From Shewanella sp. (GTDB lineage Bacteria; Pseudomonadota; Gammaproteobacteria; Enterobacterales; Shewanellaceae): a stretch of 7,729 nucleotides of DNA. Numbering within the stretch: the stretch's first letter is position 1; the number at the start of each line of letters is the position of its first letter. A program made the position numbers and the translations under genes. Shown one piece after another: positions 6,338 to 7,729 of this stretch. Location of the stretch: assembly GCA_004195335.1 (NCBI GenBank), contig SDWK01000850.1, forward strand, positions 1 through 7,729. The letters run 5' to 3'. Below the pieces are notes generated by a model. It was not told the origin of the DNA. It was given only the letters and a program-made list of their open reading frames with translations, and searched no databases.

Positions 6338-7245
6338 TGAGTATATGCAGCACCACATTATTGAGCTGTGTATTTCTGATACAACCAACGATTGCCAACC
6401 ATGCTCTGTCGTGGAATATAGCCAGCGACCTTAGCGGACAGATGGTTCCCAATGTACTGTCTGAACTTGAATACCGAAACATGCAATCCATAGGTGCGGG
6501 TATAGGATTGGAGCTGGCTTACCGTCTGAGAGAGAGCTCCCCTTGGCTCATGAGCGCCACCGCAAACTACCAAAACTCTGATCTGAGTGATGGTAGCTAT
6601 ATCGATTCTGATTACAACAGTGACAACCGTACCGGTCTATTCTCCCGCTCTGATGGCCAGGTTTCCGATGAAGGCTATCGCCAGTATTCAGGCCAGCTAG
6701 GCCTGCACCGTGATTTCGACGCTGGAAAACACCGATTAGGCGTCGTGCTGGGGCTCGAACGCAGTGAACTCGACACGGTGATGACTAACGGCACTCAAAC
6801 CTTCAGCGACAGCGGCGAACCACTAGCCACTTTAACGGCTAGACTTGCGGGGCTAAACTCACGTTATGACAGCGCTTGGGAGAGTGCTTCGGTAGGTTTC
6901 GAGTACCGCTACAAACAGCTGTCATTCGGTGAGTTGTTCTTTGGCTATTCATACCATCAAGGCATCTATGATGCCCAAGCGAACTGGAACTTACGCACGG
7001 ATTTCCAGCACCCGGTCAGCTTTATCCACCAGGCTGATAGTCGTGGCGATGCGGTGCGCCTTGGTTATCGCTCAGCCAACGCTGGAGCCTTCGGCTGGAG
7101 ACTGGAATATGAGTGGCGTGAGTTTGAAACCGATCCAGGGTTCGACCGCACCTTCCTCAGTGATGGATCGATTACCGATACCCGACTCAATCAAGCCAAA
7201 TGGGACAGCCAGAGCTTGATGCTAGGATTGGAATGGCGTTTATAG
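6337..7245 (+). CDS. Outer-membrane beta-barrel protein, omptin-like
   Basis: The product is 302 residues. A signal peptide is visible (hydrophobic L8-I19, cleavage plausible after A20 or A23), although its N-region has no Lys or Arg. The rest alternates short amphipathic strands rich in Tyr, Gly and Leu with polar loops, ending in LMLGLEWRL (294-302), a typical last barrel strand with W300. The stretch SYIDSDYNSDNRTGLFSRS (87-105) sits where OmpT has VDQDWMDSS with its catalytic Asp pair, so D90 and D92 may correspond. Overall length and strand order also fit a ten-stranded omptin barrel. The omptin Asp-x-His dyad is not evident: the equivalent region reads YDAQANW (211-217), with Gln where His is expected. 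A striking motif WNLRTDFQHPVSFIHQAD (217-234) follows. So it may be a non-proteolytic relative or a different barrel family. The GTG start overlaps the pseudogene's stop by one base, implying past co-translation with a DUF1566 protein. Confidence 0.72.
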   Translation: MSICSTTLLSCVFLIQPTIANHALSWNIASDLSGQMVPNVLSELEYRNMQSIGAGIGLELAYRLRESSPWLMSATANYQNSDLSDGSYIDSDYNSDNRTGLFSRSDGQVSDEGYRQYSGQLGLHRDFDAGKHRLGVVLGLERSELDTVMTNGTQTFSDSGEPLATLTARLAGLNSRYDSAWESASVGFEYRYKQLSFGELFFGYSYHQGIYDAQANWNLRTDFQHPVSFIHQADSRGDAVRLGYRSANAGAFGWRLEYEWREFETDPGFDRTFLSDGSITDTRLNQAKWDSQSLMLGLEWRL

Positions 7246-7260
7246 CTCGTGGCTATTTAT
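7242..7260 (+). terminator. Weak hairpin at the barrel gene stop, possible terminator
   Basis: ATAGC (7242-7246) pairs with GCTAT (7252-7256) around a five-base loop and is followed by TTAT. The stem is short and the tail is not a clean T run, so this is only a candidate for ending the + strand transcript. Confidence 0.22.
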
Positions 7261-7326
7261 TGAACTAAATCCAATTTGCCAAACTAAACGCCGCTAAAAC
7301 AAGCGGTAAAATATGATCTTTATTTT

Positions 7327-7346
7327 CGTCCAATTCAGGTTGGACG
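7327..7346. repeat. 7-bp perfect inverted repeat in the convergent intergenic region
   Basis: CGTCCAA (7327-7333) and TTGGACG (7340-7346) form a perfect stem with a six-base loop TTCAGG. Neither strand has a T run in the position a terminator needs. Another short stem, CCGCT/AGCGG, lies at 7291-7306; on the minus strand it is followed by the T-rich stretch CGTTTAGTTTGG, so it could help end the thpR transcript. The rest of 7246-7422 shows no gene. Confidence 0.45.
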
Positions 7347-7411
7347 CTGATGCAATAGCAATCGATGAATAGGCTTGAGGATATTCTGGTTAGCGCTACG
7401 CGCGGATAGCA

Positions 7412-7439
7412 GGCCGCTGCACTTATGGCGTCAGCGGCC
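7412..7439. repeat. 8-bp GC-rich inverted repeat spanning the thpR stop codon
   Basis: GGCCGCTG (7412-7419) and CAGCGGCC (7432-7439) are perfect inverse copies around a 12-base loop that contains the thpR stop (TTA at 7423-7425, TAA on the minus strand). No T tract follows on either strand. It could be a transcript-end structure or a by-product of GC-rich coding sequence. Confidence 0.5.
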
Positions 7440-7729
7440 ATTCTGCCACCGGCCGATACCGGCCTTGGTGCGATTCAAACAGGGTGAAGTGCCTGCAGCT
7501 TAGCTGAAAATCTGGTGGGGTTTTCGATTCCGGCACCTCGACCCGGTAGCCCCGCGCCAAGGTCAGGTGCGGCCGAAACGCCTTGGGAGCGCTTACCAGC
7601 GCTAGTGGTAGCAGCGCCTGCTGCAGATTGGAAACCAATTGCTGTAACGCCAGCGGCTCTTGCTTTGGCGCCAACAGCAGGATGTTGGCGCGGCGCCAGC
7701 GGTCCAGACGGTCCAGCGCCACTGTCAAC
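7423..7729 (-). CDS. thpR: RNA 2',3'-cyclic phosphodiesterase, C-terminal part
   Basis: The frame enters from the right edge of the window and ends at TAA (7425-7423 on the minus strand), showing about 101 residues. The family (LigT/ThpR, 2H phosphoesterases) uses two HxTx motifs to act on RNA 2',3'-cyclic phosphate ends or 2'-5' linkages in the cytoplasm. The second motif is visible as FRPHLTLAR, with H54 and T56 in the visible part. The ending FTLFESHQGRYRPVAEWPL is characteristic, as is LDRLDRWRRANILLLAP upstream. The first HxTx motif and the true start lie beyond base 7729; the family is usually about 175-190 residues, so roughly 75-90 are missing. It is convergent with the barrel gene and much richer in G+C than the AT-rich part of the cluster (around 5300-5550), consistent with a core gene at the edge of an accessory block. 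Confidence 0.88.
   Translation of the reverse strand, partial: LTVALDRLDRWRRANILLLAPKQEPLALQQLVSNLQQALLPLALVSAPKAFRPHLTLARGYRVEVPESKTPPDFQLSCRHFTLFESHQGRYRPVAEWPLTP

Noticed and set aside
7423..7728. TTG at 7728-7726 (minus strand) as the true start of thpR
   Set aside because: The visible part lacks the family's first HxTx motif and about half the usual length, so the gene continues beyond the window.

Overview
The window looks like a stretch of gammaproteobacterial chromosome in which two recognisable housekeeping-type genes flank an accessory cluster of exported proteins. The left edge holds the end of a sodium:neurotransmitter-symporter (NSS/SNF) family transporter gene (+). The right edge holds the 3' part of an RNA 2',3'-cyclic phosphodiesterase gene (thpR/LigT type, -). 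The envelope signals (lipobox, Sec signal peptides, an outer-membrane barrel) indicate a Gram-negative host. The genus cannot be fixed from this sequence alone.

Layout: 1-240 transporter C-terminus. 241-768 is a 528-base gap. Its left part is GC-rich with no gene I can support. Its right part carries a candidate extended -10 promoter and an inverted repeat whose loop is complementary to the next gene's Shine-Dalgarno region. 769-5316 encodes a 1515-residue lipoprotein with two FN3-like domains, a large beta-rich middle and a C-terminal Lcl_C/DUF1566 domain. 5317-5421 is a short gap with a second extended -10 promoter. About 5422-6042 encodes a small secreted stand-alone DUF1566 protein. 6060-6337 is a broken, N-terminally truncated third DUF1566 copy, with a 7-base deletion relative to its intact neighbour and an in-frame amber codon. 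6337-7245 encodes a 302-residue outer-membrane beta-barrel with omptin-like features; its GTG start overlaps the pseudogene stop by one base. 7246-7422 is a convergent intergenic region with several short hairpins. 7423-7729 is thpR, running off the window on the minus strand.

The theme of the middle is surface exposure. Three DUF1566 copies lie in a row (one lipid-anchored and multidomain, one secreted, one dead), followed by an outer-membrane barrel. DUF1566 is the C-terminal domain of the Legionella Lcl adhesin, so an adhesion or surface-display role is reasonable but unproven. Base composition falls from about half G+C in the first part of the large gene to AT-rich around 5300-5550, and rises again in the barrel gene and thpR. 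That fits an accessory cassette between core genes. No transposase, integrase, reverse transcriptase, CRISPR array or rRNA/tRNA gene was seen.
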